A DNA stretch of 64,000 nt from JBDHDH01 sp039591615 (GCA_039591615.1 JBDHDH010000024.1:6263-70262); one strand, 5' to 3'. Shown: positions 35,686-45,005, numbered from the stretch's first letter. The notes: generated by a model not told the origin, from the letters alone. A program made the numbers and translations.

Positions 35686-38600
35686 TCAGGGTCCCGGCGC
35701 CGGCTCCAACCCCCCGACCCGCTCGAGCTCCTCCAGCTCGTCGCGAGCCAATTGTGCCCGGGCGAATCCGGGGTCGGCGCTCTCCCATGCCCGGAGCGCC
35801 GTCCGCAGATGCTCGAGCGCCCTCCCCCGATCGCCGCGATCGGCGAAGACCAGGGCGAGCTCATAGTGGGCATTGGGGTCCGACGGGCGAACCTTCAGCC
35901 GTTTGCGCAGGTTGTCTTCAGCGGCGTCGAGCCTACCGAGCTGGCGCTCACACTGGGCGGCGTAGAGGTGGACGACGGATCGCGTAGGCTCGGACTGCAA
36001 GACACGATCGTAGCTGCGGAGCGCCTCCCGACAGCGGTCCTGGATCTGCTCCGCCCGGCCACGCGTCAGCACGACGTGGGGCCGCAGGCTCTCGAAGCCA
36101 AACTGATCGAGGAAGGTCGAGAACCGCTCGGCAGCCCCGAGGGCGCTATCAGGCTCCTCGAGCTCCGTGTAGAGCTCCATGTAGCCCAACTGCACGAGGA
36201 GGTTCCACGGTGAGCCGAGTTGCGTCTCGGCTTCTTCGAGAACGCGCTGTCCCCGCGTGGGCTGCCCAGCCATCACATAGGCATCCATCGAGCGAAGGTG
36301 ACGTAAGACCGCGTAGAGCGGTGGTTGGAACCTGGCGTGCGCCTCGAAGCTCCGCTCGTGGAATACGATCGCACGCTCCAGCTGTCCACGGTACTGATGA
36401 TGCGCGGCCAGACCGTCCAGAGCCTCGGCGCTGTCGGCGACGGTGCGACTCGCCTCGAGGGCGTCGCCGAGGAGCGCCTCGGCCCGTTCGAATTCACCCA
36501 AGTCGGAGGCGATGGTCGCGAGATTCACGAGCGTGGCAGGGTCGTCAGGCTCGACCAGCAATGCTCGTTCATACGTCTCGCGTGCTCCCTCATGATTGCC
36601 TAAAAGCCTCTGGAGCTGAGCAACAGCACCCACGGCCCTTGCATCGTTGGGGAACGCCCGGGCGAACCGATCGTAGTAGTCGAGCGCCGTCTCGAACTCG
36701 CCTTTTGCCTGGTGAAGGTCTCCAAGCAGCCTCAATACTTCGAGCTGCGTGGGGTCGATCTCGAGCACACGTTCGTATTCGGCAACGGCACTGTCCCGTT
36801 GATCGCTCGCGGTATAGACCGCCGCGAGCGTCAAATGTGCCTGCGCGTCCTCCGGCACGAGCTCGACGTTCATCCGGTGGGCCGCCAGCGCCTTCTCCAA
36901 GTCCTGCCTCACTATGTGGTAGTACTCACCCTTCACGGTGTATTGAATCCGCTCGGGGAACCGATAGATGTGTCGCACGGCTGTTTCGAGCGCATCGGCG
37001 GCCTTCTCCGATGCGCCGGTATAGATGTAGACGCCGTAGAGCGTGTTGTGCGCCACGGCGAAGGTGGGATCAATCGCTACAGCGCTCTCCAGGAGTCTCG
37101 TAGCCCGCTCCCAGTCCTTGTCGATGATAAAGGCCCGCAGTCCCTGAATGTGGGCTCGGTAGGCATCGAGGGAGTCCGTGAAGAAATTTCGCACCGGCTG
37201 ATCCTGCACCTCGTCGAGGTGTTGCGCCGGCAACTCGAGATCGCGCTTCAGACGCGTCGTGATGGTATCGATGACCTCGAATACGTCCCCAGCGGTGAAG
37301 CGGCGCTCGTGGACGAGCTTGCCACTGTCGGTCTCGTGCAGCCGAAGCGTCACCGCAAGACTGTCCCCGCTGTTGGTGAACGAACCAGACACGATGTACG
37401 GAAGTCGGTACTCGTCGGCGATCTGCCTTCGGAGCGCAAAGGGCATCCCCATGCCGTCGGCGAATCCCGCCTCGTCCAGCCGGTTGACGAAATGCGGGGT
37501 CGAGCGGACGTCGAAGAACAGGTCCTGCTGGAGATCGATCAAGAGACCAAAGGCGACCCCGTGCCCAATCCAGTTCTGTGTCGAATCCCCCGTGCGATTC
37601 TCGAGGGGGAAGACAGCCAAGCGTCGACGGAACACGCTCTTGGGGACCACCCGAGTGATCCGTTCCCCCTCTTCATTGGTGAGCGTGACCGTTCGGGTCG
37701 CGGCACCGAGATCCTTGGATCCGAAGGTGACGAAGAGGAGTGCTGCCGCGGCCGCCAGGTTCACAGGGATCCCCACCTTCTCGAGGGAGCTCAGGCCCTC
37801 CCTTCTCGGCCCTCCACGCTTGTACGCCACGATCAGGACCGTGGGAATCAGCGATGCCAGCGCCACAAGGCCGAATGAGGGCAGGTGGGGGGAAACGAGC
37901 AGCCGATCAACGAGGAACCGTAGCGCTGCCACCACGACCACGGCGATCCCCGCATACAGCAGCAGCACCTGAGGAACCCGTCGTCTGACGAGTCTATTCA
38001 CGAAGCCCGCGAACTGTTGGCTCGCCGTCGCCGTTTCCAGCTTGAGCGCGTTTCCAAACTCCCCGGCGCTGGAATACCGCTTGGACGGCTCCTTCTCCAG
38101 TGCACGACGAATGGCTCGGGCGACATGATCGGGCACGCCCTCACGGGTCTCGGCGACGTCGGGGGCAGGCGCCCCCAGGTGCCTCCGGATGACCGTCTCT
38201 ACCGTCCCGCCACCAAAGGGGGGCTCGCCGGCGAGCATCTCGTAGCAGAGACAGCCGAGGGCGTACACGTCGCTCCGAGCATCGAGCGCGTCGCCCCCCG
38301 TGACCTGTTCCGGGCTCATGTAGGCGGGCGTGCCTATCGCATGCCCGACCTCGGTCACCCGATCGCCGCCGGCCGCGCTAATGGCGCGGGCGATCCCGAA
38401 GTCGGTGACGACGGCGTGGCCCGCCTGAAGCAGGAGGTTCTCGGGTTTGATGTCCCGGTGGACGACGTGGCGGCCGTGGGCGTAGTCGAGGGCGTCGGCC
38501 ACCTCGCGGGTGAGCTGGATCGCCTCGTCCAGGGGGAGGCGCCCATCTCGATTGAGCCGTTGTCGCAGGGATTCCCCCTCGACGAAGGGCATGGCGAAGA

Positions 38601-38865
38601 ACAGCGAGCCGGCTGCCTCGCCGGAATCCAGGAGCGGTAGAATGTTGGGGTGATTCAGGCGCGCCGTGATCTTGATCTCCCGGAGAAACCGCTCGGTTCC
38701 CAGGGCTGCAGACAGCTCGGGGCGGAGTACCTTGAGGGCGACCTGCCGCTCGTGCTTCACGTCGTCAGCCAGATACACGGTGGCCGATGCTCCGCGTCCG
38801 ATTGCTCGGCGGAGCACATAGCGGCCGTCCAGGGCGGCGTTGAGGCGCTCGAGCTGTTCCGTCAC
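35686..38865 (-). CDS. Ser/Thr protein kinase with TolB-like region and TPR array
   Basis: A 1059-residue transmembrane kinase. The kinase domain is residues 15-275: GRGASATVYLA, Lys45, HRDIKPEN (136-143), DFG (155-157), GTPAYMSPEQ. Three hydrophobic segments (about 295-385) follow, then a TolB-N-like region (about 415-535; FPLENRTGD, ADEYRLPYIVSGSF, then LAVTLRLHETDSGKLV) and about a dozen TPR units (about 560-1050) such as AVAEYERVLEIDP. This kinase-TolB-TPR layout is common in Gemmatimonadota and Acidobacteriota. Whether the TPR part lies inside or outside depends on the odd number of helices, which I cannot fix. It lies 70 bp upstream of the diguanylate cyclase on the same strand. Confidence 0.93.
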   Translation of the reverse strand: MTEQLERLNAALDGRYVLRRAIGRGASATVYLADDVKHERQVALKVLRPELSAALGTERFLREIKITARLNHPNILPLLDSGEAAGSLFFAMPFVEGESLRQRLNRDGRLPLDEAIQLTREVADALDYAHGRHVVHRDIKPENLLLQAGHAVVTDFGIARAISAAGGDRVTEVGHAIGTPAYMSPEQVTGGDALDARSDVYALGCLCYEMLAGEPPFGGGTVETVIRRHLGAPAPDVAETREGVPDHVARAIRRALEKEPSKRYSSAGEFGNALKLETATASQQFAGFVNRLVRRRVPQVLLLYAGIAVVVVAALRFLVDRLLVSPHLPSFGLVALASLIPTVLIVAYKRGGPRREGLSSLEKVGIPVNLAAAAALLFVTFGSKDLGAATRTVTLTNEEGERITRVVPKSVFRRRLAVFPLENRTGDSTQNWIGHGVAFGLLIDLQQDLFFDVRSTPHFVNRLDEAGFADGMGMPFALRRQIADEYRLPYIVSGSFTNSGDSLAVTLRLHETDSGKLVHERRFTAGDVFEVIDTITTRLKRDLELPAQHLDEVQDQPVRNFFTDSLDAYRAHIQGLRAFIIDKDWERATRLLESAVAIDPTFAVAHNTLYGVYIYTGASEKAADALETAVRHIYRFPERIQYTVKGEYYHIVRQDLEKALAAHRMNVELVPEDAQAHLTLAAVYTASDQRDSAVAEYERVLEIDPTQLEVLRLLGDLHQAKGEFETALDYYDRFARAFPNDARAVGAVAQLQRLLGNHEGARETYERALLVEPDDPATLVNLATIASDLGEFERAEALLGDALEASRTVADSAEALDGLAAHHQYRGQLERAIVFHERSFEAHARFQPPLYAVLRHLRSMDAYVMAGQPTRGQRVLEEAETQLGSPWNLLVQLGYMELYTELEEPDSALGAAERFSTFLDQFGFESLRPHVVLTRGRAEQIQDRCREALRSYDRVLQSEPTRSVVHLYAAQCERQLGRLDAAEDNLRKRLKVRPSDPNAHYELALVFADRGDRGRALEHLRTALRAWESADPGFARAQLARDELEELERVGGLEPAPGP

Positions 38866-38909
38866 ATCACGACTCGCTGCGAGAAGCGTACAGGAAGCTA
38901 ATAACTGGG

Positions 38910-38936
38910 GCGGGATTGGGGGGATCGGCGGGATTG
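38910..38936. repeat. GCGGGANNN nonamer repeat, 3 units
   Basis: GCGGGATTG, GGGGGATCG, GCGGGATTG, about 45 bp upstream of the kinase-TPR start. Confidence 0.75.
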
Positions 38937-39072
38937 GGAATCTGCTAGACCGGTCTCACCGGACCCGAAGAGGGCGAAGAGGACTACGTGTTGGAACCGC
39001 TCGATCTGCCGGACGGGGGTCGCTCCTCATCTGTCGCAGTCACCCAAAGACCAATGTTCGGTTCCGTTCCCA

Positions 39073-41481
39073 TCATCTCGGGGCGAGAACCAAGACCTCG
39101 TCTGCCACCGACTCCACGCGATCGCGCGAGTAGAACACCGGGAAGAACCGGTCGTTCGCCCAGAGGTCGAACAGGTCGCGGTAGTGCCGGTCTTCGGGAT
39201 CGCCTGACTGGCCGGGACTGTTGGCGCCAACGGCCAGATCCCAGTCACTCGTGTCCACGATGATGCGGAAGGACGGGCCCGAGGTTTGGTTGTCACCGGA
39301 GCCGCTGTTGTTCAGCGTGTAACTGTTCCCGCCACGCGGGGCCGGGCCCGCTTCGAGCATCGCACGGACCTGTTCGTTGACGGCCGGGCTCAACGGATGC
39401 CGGATCAGCGCGTGCTTGTAGCGTTGCCCACCGTACCGCCACTGTTCCATGTCGTCCCCCAAGCGGCCTCTCAGGCCATCGACGGCCTCTGTCAGACTCC
39501 TCAACAGCAGCGAATCACGTCCAACGGTGGGTTGCGCGCCGAACTCGCCGGGCGGCGCAACGATCCAGTCGACGATCTTCTTCATTGCCAAGCTGCGAAT
39601 GAATTCGCGCGCGGGCGCGGGCACGAACAGCTCGCGCATGTTCCGTTGCAGCCGACGCTCCCACGCGACGTAGATTCCCGCCTCGTTTGAACTCTTGTCG
39701 AGCACGTAATCCCAATCGACCAACATCGTCCGGGCCCGCTCGGTATTGCGGTCGGACGCGACGAGGTCTTCGAGGAGAGGAACGAGGGTGCGGGCTGGAA
39801 TGGAAACCTCGTCCGTTTGGAGCCGCATCATGTCCATCATGGAGTGGCGTCGCCCGGACGCGAGCACCTCACTGGCGCGTGCCCAGCGAAACGGGTCGGA
39901 CCAGCTCCATCCGACAGCCGCGCGATGCTGGTAACCGGGTGGGATCAAGTTGTTGTTCGCGGTGGCGAAGTAGCCGTTCCCGGGATTGACGACGTGCGGC
40001 TTGGTCTTGATGGGCAAGTAGCCATCCCACTCGTACCTCCCGTCACCGGGCACGGGCACCAGCCCGCTCCAGTTGCGACGGATGGGAGCGATGCCCACCG
40101 CCTGCCAACCGATGTTGCCGTACATGTCGGCCCAGACCATGTTTTCGCCGGGAATGTTGCTGTAGGTGCAGGCGTCGCGGAACTCTTCCCAGCTCTTCGC
40201 CTGGTCCATGCGGAGACTGGCGAGATACGGCGCGCCACCGATCTCCATCCACGCCGCGCGCACGGCATACGCCTTGTTTCGTCGTTCGTCTTCGAAGACA
40301 ATCGGTCCGTGTCGACTGTACTTGAGGTCGACGGTCACGGGCTGCTCGCCTTTGACCGGAATCGTCTCCCGAATCACGTTCATCTCTTCCCAGCGGCCCT
40401 CGTACCGATACTGCCGCGGGTTGGTGGGGTTCGTGTCGTAGACGTAGAGATCTTCGCCATCGGTTGCGAACACGGTGAGGCCCCACGCCCCATGCTCGTT
40501 GTGGCCGATGGAAACGCCGGGAATCTCGGGTTCGCCGCCTCCGATCACGTTCCAACCCGGGCCGACGAGATGCACCCAGTACCGCAACGACGGCGCCGAC
40601 TGTGCGCGGTGCGGGTCGTTGGCCATGATCGGAAAACCGCTTTGCGTCAGGTCCCCGTGCACGACCCAATTGTTGCTTCCAACATCTTCAGTGGCGAGAC
40701 CGTGGTTCAACCCGTTGAGGCTGGCTAGCTCACCGGCGAGGCGTTCAGACGTTTCGGCGTCGTTACGAAACGCCATCTGAATGTCTTCGGGCCGGAAACG
40801 CACCGGCCGCCGAAAGGAGCTGTAGATGCCGAGAATGTCTTCGGACAGCGCGTCGCCATCGAGGGCGCTGTCCAACGTGATGTCGGGTTCCCCAGGGTGG
40901 AAGTTGGAAAGGCGCTTGACGGTCTCCGATCCCAGTGACGCCACTGCTCGACCATAGTTCAGCTCTTGGAGGATATTGCCGAGGAGTCCTTGGTGCCGGG
41001 AGATGACCGTTTCCGTGGTCCATTTCCCCGGTGTGATCCCCAGTAATCGAAACTCCAGGGGTAGCAACGTCGGATCGCGCTGGGTGAGATCGATGTACGC
41101 ATTCACGCCGTCGACAAAGGCGTTGATGATCTGGTCACCCCGGGGATGATAGTGATTCAACTCCTGCGTCAAATCACCACGGAACTTGAACAGACGCGTT
41201 CCGATGTCCCGGTTGAGTTCGCGCGGCCCCAAGATCTCCGCCACGGTGCCATGCACCTGCCGCCGCCACACCTCGAATTGGAATAGCCGGTCCCGCGCCG
41301 CACTGAATCCCTGGGCAAAGAACAGGTCGTGCTCGGTGCCGGCGTAGATGTGGGAGATACCCCAACGGTCCTGGATAATTTCGACCTCTTGGTCGAGACC
41401 GTCGAGCGAGAGGGTTTCTTGGGCGGCTAGTGGAACGACGAACAGAGCGATCAAGGCAGCAGCGAATGACGAGATGCGCAT
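39073..41481 (-). CDS. penicillin acylase family protein (second copy)
   Basis: An 802-residue secreted Ntn hydrolase. ATG 41481 follows AGGAAA and gives a signal peptide (SSFAAALIALFVVPLAAQ); the longer frame to 41559 is not used. Alpha-subunit motifs DRWGISHIYAG and AARDRLFQFEVWRR are present; the nucleophile is Ser269 in GSNNWVVHG, and the beta part has ANDPHRAQSAPS and PGVSIGHNEHGAWGLT. It lacks the Gly-rich spacer of the acylase at 9172-11769 and looks only distantly related to it. The substrate is unknown; the nearest neighbours do not help. Confidence 0.93.
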   Translation of the reverse strand: MRISSFAAALIALFVVPLAAQETLSLDGLDQEVEIIQDRWGISHIYAGTEHDLFFAQGFSAARDRLFQFEVWRRQVHGTVAEILGPRELNRDIGTRLFKFRGDLTQELNHYHPRGDQIINAFVDGVNAYIDLTQRDPTLLPLEFRLLGITPGKWTTETVISRHQGLLGNILQELNYGRAVASLGSETVKRLSNFHPGEPDITLDSALDGDALSEDILGIYSSFRRPVRFRPEDIQMAFRNDAETSERLAGELASLNGLNHGLATEDVGSNNWVVHGDLTQSGFPIMANDPHRAQSAPSLRYWVHLVGPGWNVIGGGEPEIPGVSIGHNEHGAWGLTVFATDGEDLYVYDTNPTNPRQYRYEGRWEEMNVIRETIPVKGEQPVTVDLKYSRHGPIVFEDERRNKAYAVRAAWMEIGGAPYLASLRMDQAKSWEEFRDACTYSNIPGENMVWADMYGNIGWQAVGIAPIRRNWSGLVPVPGDGRYEWDGYLPIKTKPHVVNPGNGYFATANNNLIPPGYQHRAAVGWSWSDPFRWARASEVLASGRRHSMMDMMRLQTDEVSIPARTLVPLLEDLVASDRNTERARTMLVDWDYVLDKSSNEAGIYVAWERRLQRNMRELFVPAPAREFIRSLAMKKIVDWIVAPPGEFGAQPTVGRDSLLLRSLTEAVDGLRGRLGDDMEQWRYGGQRYKHALIRHPLSPAVNEQVRAMLEAGPAPRGGNSYTLNNSGSGDNQTSGPSFRIIVDTSDWDLAVGANSPGQSGDPEDRHYRDLFDLWANDRFFPVFYSRDRVESVADEVLVLAPR

Positions 41482-41563
41482 CGGCTTTCCTGCCCCTCTG
41501 CTCTCATGTGTCATTCTGCCCCCCCGATCAGCCGTCGCGACCATGCTGGACAGAAGCACACAG

Positions 41564-41635
41564 AGCCACCGGTCAGATTCGAACTGACGACCACTCGATT
41601 ACGAATCGAGAGCTCTACCCCTGAGCTACGGTGGC
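41564..41635 (-). tRNA. tRNA-Thr (anticodon CGT)
   Basis: A 72-nt cloverleaf on the minus strand: acceptor GCCACCG/CGGTGGC, anticodon stem CTCGA/TCGAG around loop TTCGTAA (anticodon CGT), T arm GTCAG-TTCGAAT-CTGAC. The discriminator is T, and CCA is not encoded. Confidence 0.95.
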
Positions 41636-41679
41636 AAGGAGGGTGTGGGATCGGCGAGGAACGTGCATATCCGAACGCC

Positions 41680-41706
41680 CATCCCGCCAGTCCCGCCGAT
41701 CCGCCT
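41680..41706. repeat. GCGGGANNN nonamer repeat, 3 units, between two tRNA genes
   Basis: CATCCCGCC, AGTCCCGCC, GATCCGCCT in 9-bp period, in the spacer between tRNA-Leu and tRNA-Thr. Confidence 0.7.
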
Positions 41707-41728
41707 GGGTGACGGGGGTGCGGGGAAA

Positions 41729-41810
41729 TGCCCTGGCCCGGATTCGAACCGGGACGGCTCGCGCCACTGCCCCCTCAAGACAGCGTGTCTACCAGTTCCA
41801 CCACCAGGGC
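41729..41810 (-). tRNA. tRNA-Leu (anticodon GAG)
   Basis: An 82-nt class II tRNA on the minus strand: acceptor GCCCTGG/CCAGGGC, anticodon stem CTGTC/GGCAG around loop TTGAGGG (anticodon GAG), a long variable arm (GGCGCGAGCC) and T arm CCCGG-TTCGAAT-CCGGG. The discriminator is A, and CCA is not encoded. Confidence 0.95.
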
Positions 41811-41895
41811 GGGAAACAGGCATAAGCCCTTAAGGCATGGGAAGCTATGGGATGCCGGGAGCGGGGTCAAGGCTACGGGAGGCCAATGGTGAGCG

Positions 41896-41913
41896 GCGGG
41901 ATTGGGCGGGCGA
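41896..41913. repeat. GCGGGANNN nonamer repeat, 2 units
   Basis: GCGGGATTG followed by GGCGGGCGA, upstream of the tRNA-Leu gene. Confidence 0.55.
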
Positions 41914-41966
41914 TTGGCCTACGCTCCGGGCCGAGTGCTCCGGTACGGGTATAGACAATCCATCGC

Positions 41967-42371
41967 TCATCGGATGGAGGAATCGCCACCCAACTCATCG
42001 GGTGCCTCGGTGAAGATGAGCTCGCAGCCATTCAGGTCTCGGACGGTGAAGTCCACGGTCCCCCACGGCCGAGTATCGAGCTCGCGCACTATCTCAGCTC
42101 CGGTGTGTCGGAGTTCGTCGTACAGGGACTCGACGTCTCGGACATAGAGGACGATCTCCATGCCGGCACAGCGCGCGGCGCGGTCCGAGTCCACGAAGAA
42201 CAGGATACGTGCCCTTCCCCGACTCACGCCGGCGTGGTCCGGTGGATCGCCCCAGAACCAATGCCAGTCACCGTTGAACCCCAGGACGCTCCGGTAGTAC
42301 TGCACCGAAGCCTGAAGATCGCGACATGCGATCCACGGAGCGGTACCCAGCAATTCCGGTCTCACACTCAT
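41967..42371 (-). CDS. VOC/glyoxalase-superfamily protein
   Basis: A 134-residue protein with two beta-alpha-beta-beta-beta halves. Family signs: PWIACRDLQASVQYYRSVLGF at the start, GMEIVLYVRDVESLYDEL in the middle and GTVDFTVRDLNGCELIFTE at the end. Such proteins bind a metal for glyoxalase, dioxygenase or antibiotic-binding roles; the ligand set is not certain here. ATG 42371 (GGAGAG seven bases upstream) is preferred to the longer frame at 42569. Confidence 0.88.
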   Translation of the reverse strand: MSVRPELLGTAPWIACRDLQASVQYYRSVLGFNGDWHWFWGDPPDHAGVSRGRARILFFVDSDRAARCAGMEIVLYVRDVESLYDELRHTGAEIVRELDTRPWGTVDFTVRDLNGCELIFTEAPDELGGDSSIR

Positions 42372-42557
42372 TGTGCACTCTCCGGTGGTTGGGCTGTGCC
42401 ATGCGGCCGAGGCGCGGCAGCCGCGACGAGCCGAGCCGACGGGCTCCTTCCCACCACCCAACGGACCCGGCCCAATCCATCCCCGCCCAAGGGGTCCCAA
42501 CCGGTCCGTGGCAGAACTCACATCACATTCACCGGTTGATGGGTATGATTGGATCCC

Positions 42558-43013
42558 ATGCCGGATCAAGGTACAAGCATGCTTCGAGCGCGCACGGTGG
42601 CCAGCGCCAGCGGAAAGAGGCGAGCTCTTCCGAAGGAACGCAGTGTGCTAGTCGTGGAAGATGACGCCGGCCAGCGGGAGGTCCTGGTTCTGGCGCTCAC
42701 CGCCGCCGACATGAAGGTGCGCACCGTGTCCGACGGTATCGAGGCCTTCGAGGCGCTCCGGAATCAGGACTACCGGGCCATCCTATGCGACCTCCGGATG
42801 CCCAGACAGAGCGGCTTAACGTTCTATGAGCAGCTCGAGGAGATGCTCCCCCATCTCGCGGCACGCGTGGTGTTTCTGAGCGCCTACGCAGGTGATCCAG
42901 AGGTTCGAGCGTACCTGGAGCGCACGGGACAACCCGTCATCCAGAAGCCCTACCGCATCAGGCAGCTTGTCGACGCCGTAAACCGGACCCTCGAGAAGCC
43001 GTTCCACCCCTGA
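42558..43013 (+). CDS. stand-alone response-regulator receiver protein
   Basis: A roughly 150-residue CheY-like receiver with no output domain. Acidic pocket EDD (in VLVVEDDAGQREVL), phospho-acceptor Asp in ILCDLRMPRQSG (about residue 78), Ser in FLSAYAG and Lys in VIQKPYR are all present. The start is uncertain: TTG 42549, ATG 42558 and ATG 42579 are all in frame; the receiver fold begins only at about residue 27. No histidine kinase lies nearby, so its partner is elsewhere. Confidence 0.88.
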   Translation: MPDQGTSMLRARTVASASGKRRALPKERSVLVVEDDAGQREVLVLALTAADMKVRTVSDGIEAFEALRNQDYRAILCDLRMPRQSGLTFYEQLEEMLPHLAARVVFLSAYAGDPEVRAYLERTGQPVIQKPYRIRQLVDAVNRTLEKPFHP

Positions 43014-43025
43014 TTGGAGTGAAAC

Positions 43026-43056
43026 GCCGGCAACCGGCAGCGACCTCGCGGCTGCC
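43026..43056. terminator. paired short stem-loops between convergent genes
   Basis: GCCGG-CAA-CCGGC (43026-43038) and GGCAGC-nine bases-GCTGCC (43036-43056) lie in the 55-bp gap between the receiver and ATP-grasp stops. Possible terminator; no U-tract. Confidence 0.35.
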
Positions 43057-43068
43057 ACGATCGTCCAC

Positions 43069-44334
43069 TCAACCGATCTCGATCCGGAGTGCCGCATGCG
43101 CATCGCGCAACGCTCTCTCCACCGCCATGGGCCCTTCGGCACGGGCGAAGATGAAGCCGAGATATCGGGATTCCTCGGGTAGCGGCACGAGGCGCTGGCC
43201 GCGGTGGGCGGTGATGATGACGTCGGTCACATAGCGGACCGCAAAGGCCTCCTCGAGACCGCGGACCTCGCGGAGTACCCCGGCCTGCGGGATGGGGATC
43301 ATCATCACGCCTGCGGCCGGCTCTTCGCGTGGTGGAATCATCTCGAGTCGGTTCAGAGCCTGGGCGAGCACGAGCTCCTCGAGCGAGATCGCGGCGTCGG
43401 GCCCAAAGCGGAGCACCTGGCCGCACTTTCCACCGATGGGGCGCGCGGCGAGCTCGATGAGCCACGGGCCCTCTTCGTTGTAGCGAAGCTCGCAGTGAAT
43501 CGGGCCCCGTTCGAGACCCAATGCATGAACCGCCTCTTGGGCCGTCTGCACGAGGGCATTCCGTTCTTCCCGAGAGAAACGGGAAGGGGTGACGTAGATC
43601 GTCTCCTCGAAGAACGGTCCATCCAGCGGATCCGGCTTGTCGAAGAGGGCCAAGACATGGAGCCGCCCGTCCCTGAGCAGGCCTTCCAGCGCGAACTCCG
43701 GGCCTGGCACGAATCGCTCGACCAAGTATTCCCGCTTCCTCTCCCGCTCCTGCCACTCCTCTCGCTTGCGCCTCTCGTGCCTTTCCCGGCTCTCCTTCTC
43801 CAGAATTGCCGCCAATCGCTCATGAGCCACATGGAACTCGTCGGGGTTGTTGGCTCGCATCACACCGCGGCTGGCGTTCAGCGACGTGGGCTTGATCACA
43901 CACGGATACGCGACGGCGTGTGCGACGGCGTCGACAGGATCGCCCATCGAGCACAGGACGAACTCGGGCATCGGAACACCACGCTCCCGCAGCATGCACC
44001 GCTGGAGGTGCTTGTTCCGAGCGGCCTCCATGGCCTTCACCGGATTGTGCGACAAACCGAGGGCCTCACTCACGACCGTGGCCACGAGGGCGGTGTCGTC
44101 GTCGACGCCAAACACGGCGTGAATGGGGCGGTCTGAAGCGAAGTGCACCACCTTGGCTGCCGCACGTTCGGGTGCCGCAAAATCCAGGGTCACCAAGCCG
44201 GCCGGCTCGTCTCCCGAAAACGCGCTGTCTTCCTCCGACGCGACCGTGAGATCGACCTCGAGGCGCCGTGCGGCCTCGACGAAGGCTTCGGTTCTATAGG
44301 TGGTGGTCGGAAGAAGTAGCAGCAGGCGGGGCAT
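43069..44334 (-). CDS. ATP-grasp ligase-like protein
   Basis: A 421-residue protein from ATG 44334. An N-terminal Rossmann-like domain (LLLLPTTTYRTEAFVEAARRL) precedes an ATP-grasp domain: HNPVKAMEAARNKHLQRCML, YPCVIKPTSLNASRGVMRA (nucleotide loop), YLVERFVPGPEFALEGLL and HCELRYNEEGPWLIELAARPIGGKCG, where the metal-binding E and N/R residues are expected. A very charged helix of about 28 residues (EKESRERHERRKREEW) is inserted before YLVERF. Layout resembles carboxylate-amine ligases such as those making dipeptides or PurK/CarB relatives; the substrate is unknown. Confidence 0.88.
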   Translation of the reverse strand: MPRLLLLLPTTTYRTEAFVEAARRLEVDLTVASEEDSAFSGDEPAGLVTLDFAAPERAAAKVVHFASDRPIHAVFGVDDDTALVATVVSEALGLSHNPVKAMEAARNKHLQRCMLRERGVPMPEFVLCSMGDPVDAVAHAVAYPCVIKPTSLNASRGVMRANNPDEFHVAHERLAAILEKESRERHERRKREEWQERERKREYLVERFVPGPEFALEGLLRDGRLHVLALFDKPDPLDGPFFEETIYVTPSRFSREERNALVQTAQEAVHALGLERGPIHCELRYNEEGPWLIELAARPIGGKCGQVLRFGPDAAISLEELVLAQALNRLEMIPPREEPAAGVMMIPIPQAGVLREVRGLEEAFAVRYVTDVIITAHRGQRLVPLPEESRYLGFIFARAEGPMAVERALRDAHAALRIEIG

Positions 44335-44346
44335 AGGGTGAGTGAG

Positions 44347-44373
44347 GAGCGGGAGCAGCCGGAGAAGCGGGAG
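44347..44373. repeat. GCGGGANNN nonamer repeat, 3 units
   Basis: GAGCGGGAG, CAGCCGGAG, AAGCGGGAG, just upstream of the ATP-grasp start and probably within its leader. Confidence 0.7.
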
Positions 44374-44411
44374 TGAGCTGGCATCAACCTGATGCCTCCC
44401 GCCGTTCCGAC

Positions 44412-45005
44412 CTACTTCGTTCCTGCCGTGAAATACGGATTGGTCCCCGCCGAGTGGTCCGTGATGTCTCTGATCCCTCTGAGCGACGGGAATTGGCGCC
44501 GGAGCGCTGCCTCGATGCCCTGCCGCAATGTGACGTTCGCCATCCCGCACCCCTGACATCCACCCATCATCCGCACGACGACCGTCGCGTCCTGCACATC
44601 GATGAGCTCGACCTTGCCGCCATGTTGTGCCACGACCGGGTTGATCTCCGCATCGAAGATCTCGCTGACGACGTCGAAGAGGTCATCATCTGAAAGAGAA
44701 GCGGGAGCAGCGGGAGGAGCGGGAGAAACAGGCAGCCGGGCGGCCGCCTCGATGGCGTAGCGAATCTGGGCCTCGAGGGCGTCCCATGGCCGGGTGCCGT
44801 CCTGTACCGCCGTCACCACGTTGCCCGAAACCACTACCTCGCAGATCCCGGGCACCTCGAGGATGGCTTGTGCCACCGGCGAGTCTCCGGCCTCCGCAGC
44901 GGAAGTGAACTGCCGCACACCGCGCGCATGGACAGCACGGTCCAGGATGAACTTGCAGCGGTGAGCGTCAACGGGCTCGGCAGTTACATGAACGGGCGTG
45001 GTCAT
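44412..45005 (-). CDS. NifU C-terminal-domain (Nfu-type) Fe-S protein
   Basis: A 197-residue protein of Nfu type. The N-terminal domain (about 1-90; CKFILDRAV, SPVAQAILEVPGICEV) matches Scaffold_Nfu_N. A Pro/Ala/Ser linker (about 95-106) leads to a NifU-C domain (FDAEINPVVAQHGGKVELIDV) with the cluster-binding CxxC in GGCQGCGMA. It would carry or assemble 4Fe-4S clusters. The linker is encoded by three GCGGGANNN nonamers (44701-44727), the same repeat seen between genes. ATG 45005 is preferred to the longer frame; no Shine-Dalgarno is visible. Confidence 0.92.
   Translation of the reverse strand: MTTPVHVTAEPVDAHRCKFILDRAVHARGVRQFTSAAEAGDSPVAQAILEVPGICEVVVSGNVVTAVQDGTRPWDALEAQIRYAIEAAARLPVSPAPPAAPASLSDDDLFDVVSEIFDAEINPVVAQHGGKVELIDVQDATVVVRMMGGCQGCGMANVTLRQGIEAALRRQFPSLRGIRDITDHSAGTNPYFTAGTK
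44701..44727. repeat. GCGGGANNN nonamer repeat, 3 units, inside a coding region
   Basis: GCGGGAGCA, GCGGGAGGA, GCGGGAGAA. It lies in frame and encodes the Ser/Pro/Ala linker of the Nfu-type protein on the minus strand. Confidence 0.75.

Noticed and set aside
36712..37878. 388-codon plus-strand frame opposite the kinase-TPR gene
   Set aside because: Shadow of the TPR region; no protein-like features.
41564..41810. tRNA pair as an integration site for a mobile element
   Set aside because: No integrase, no direct repeat of a tRNA end and no change of gene content around the tRNAs.
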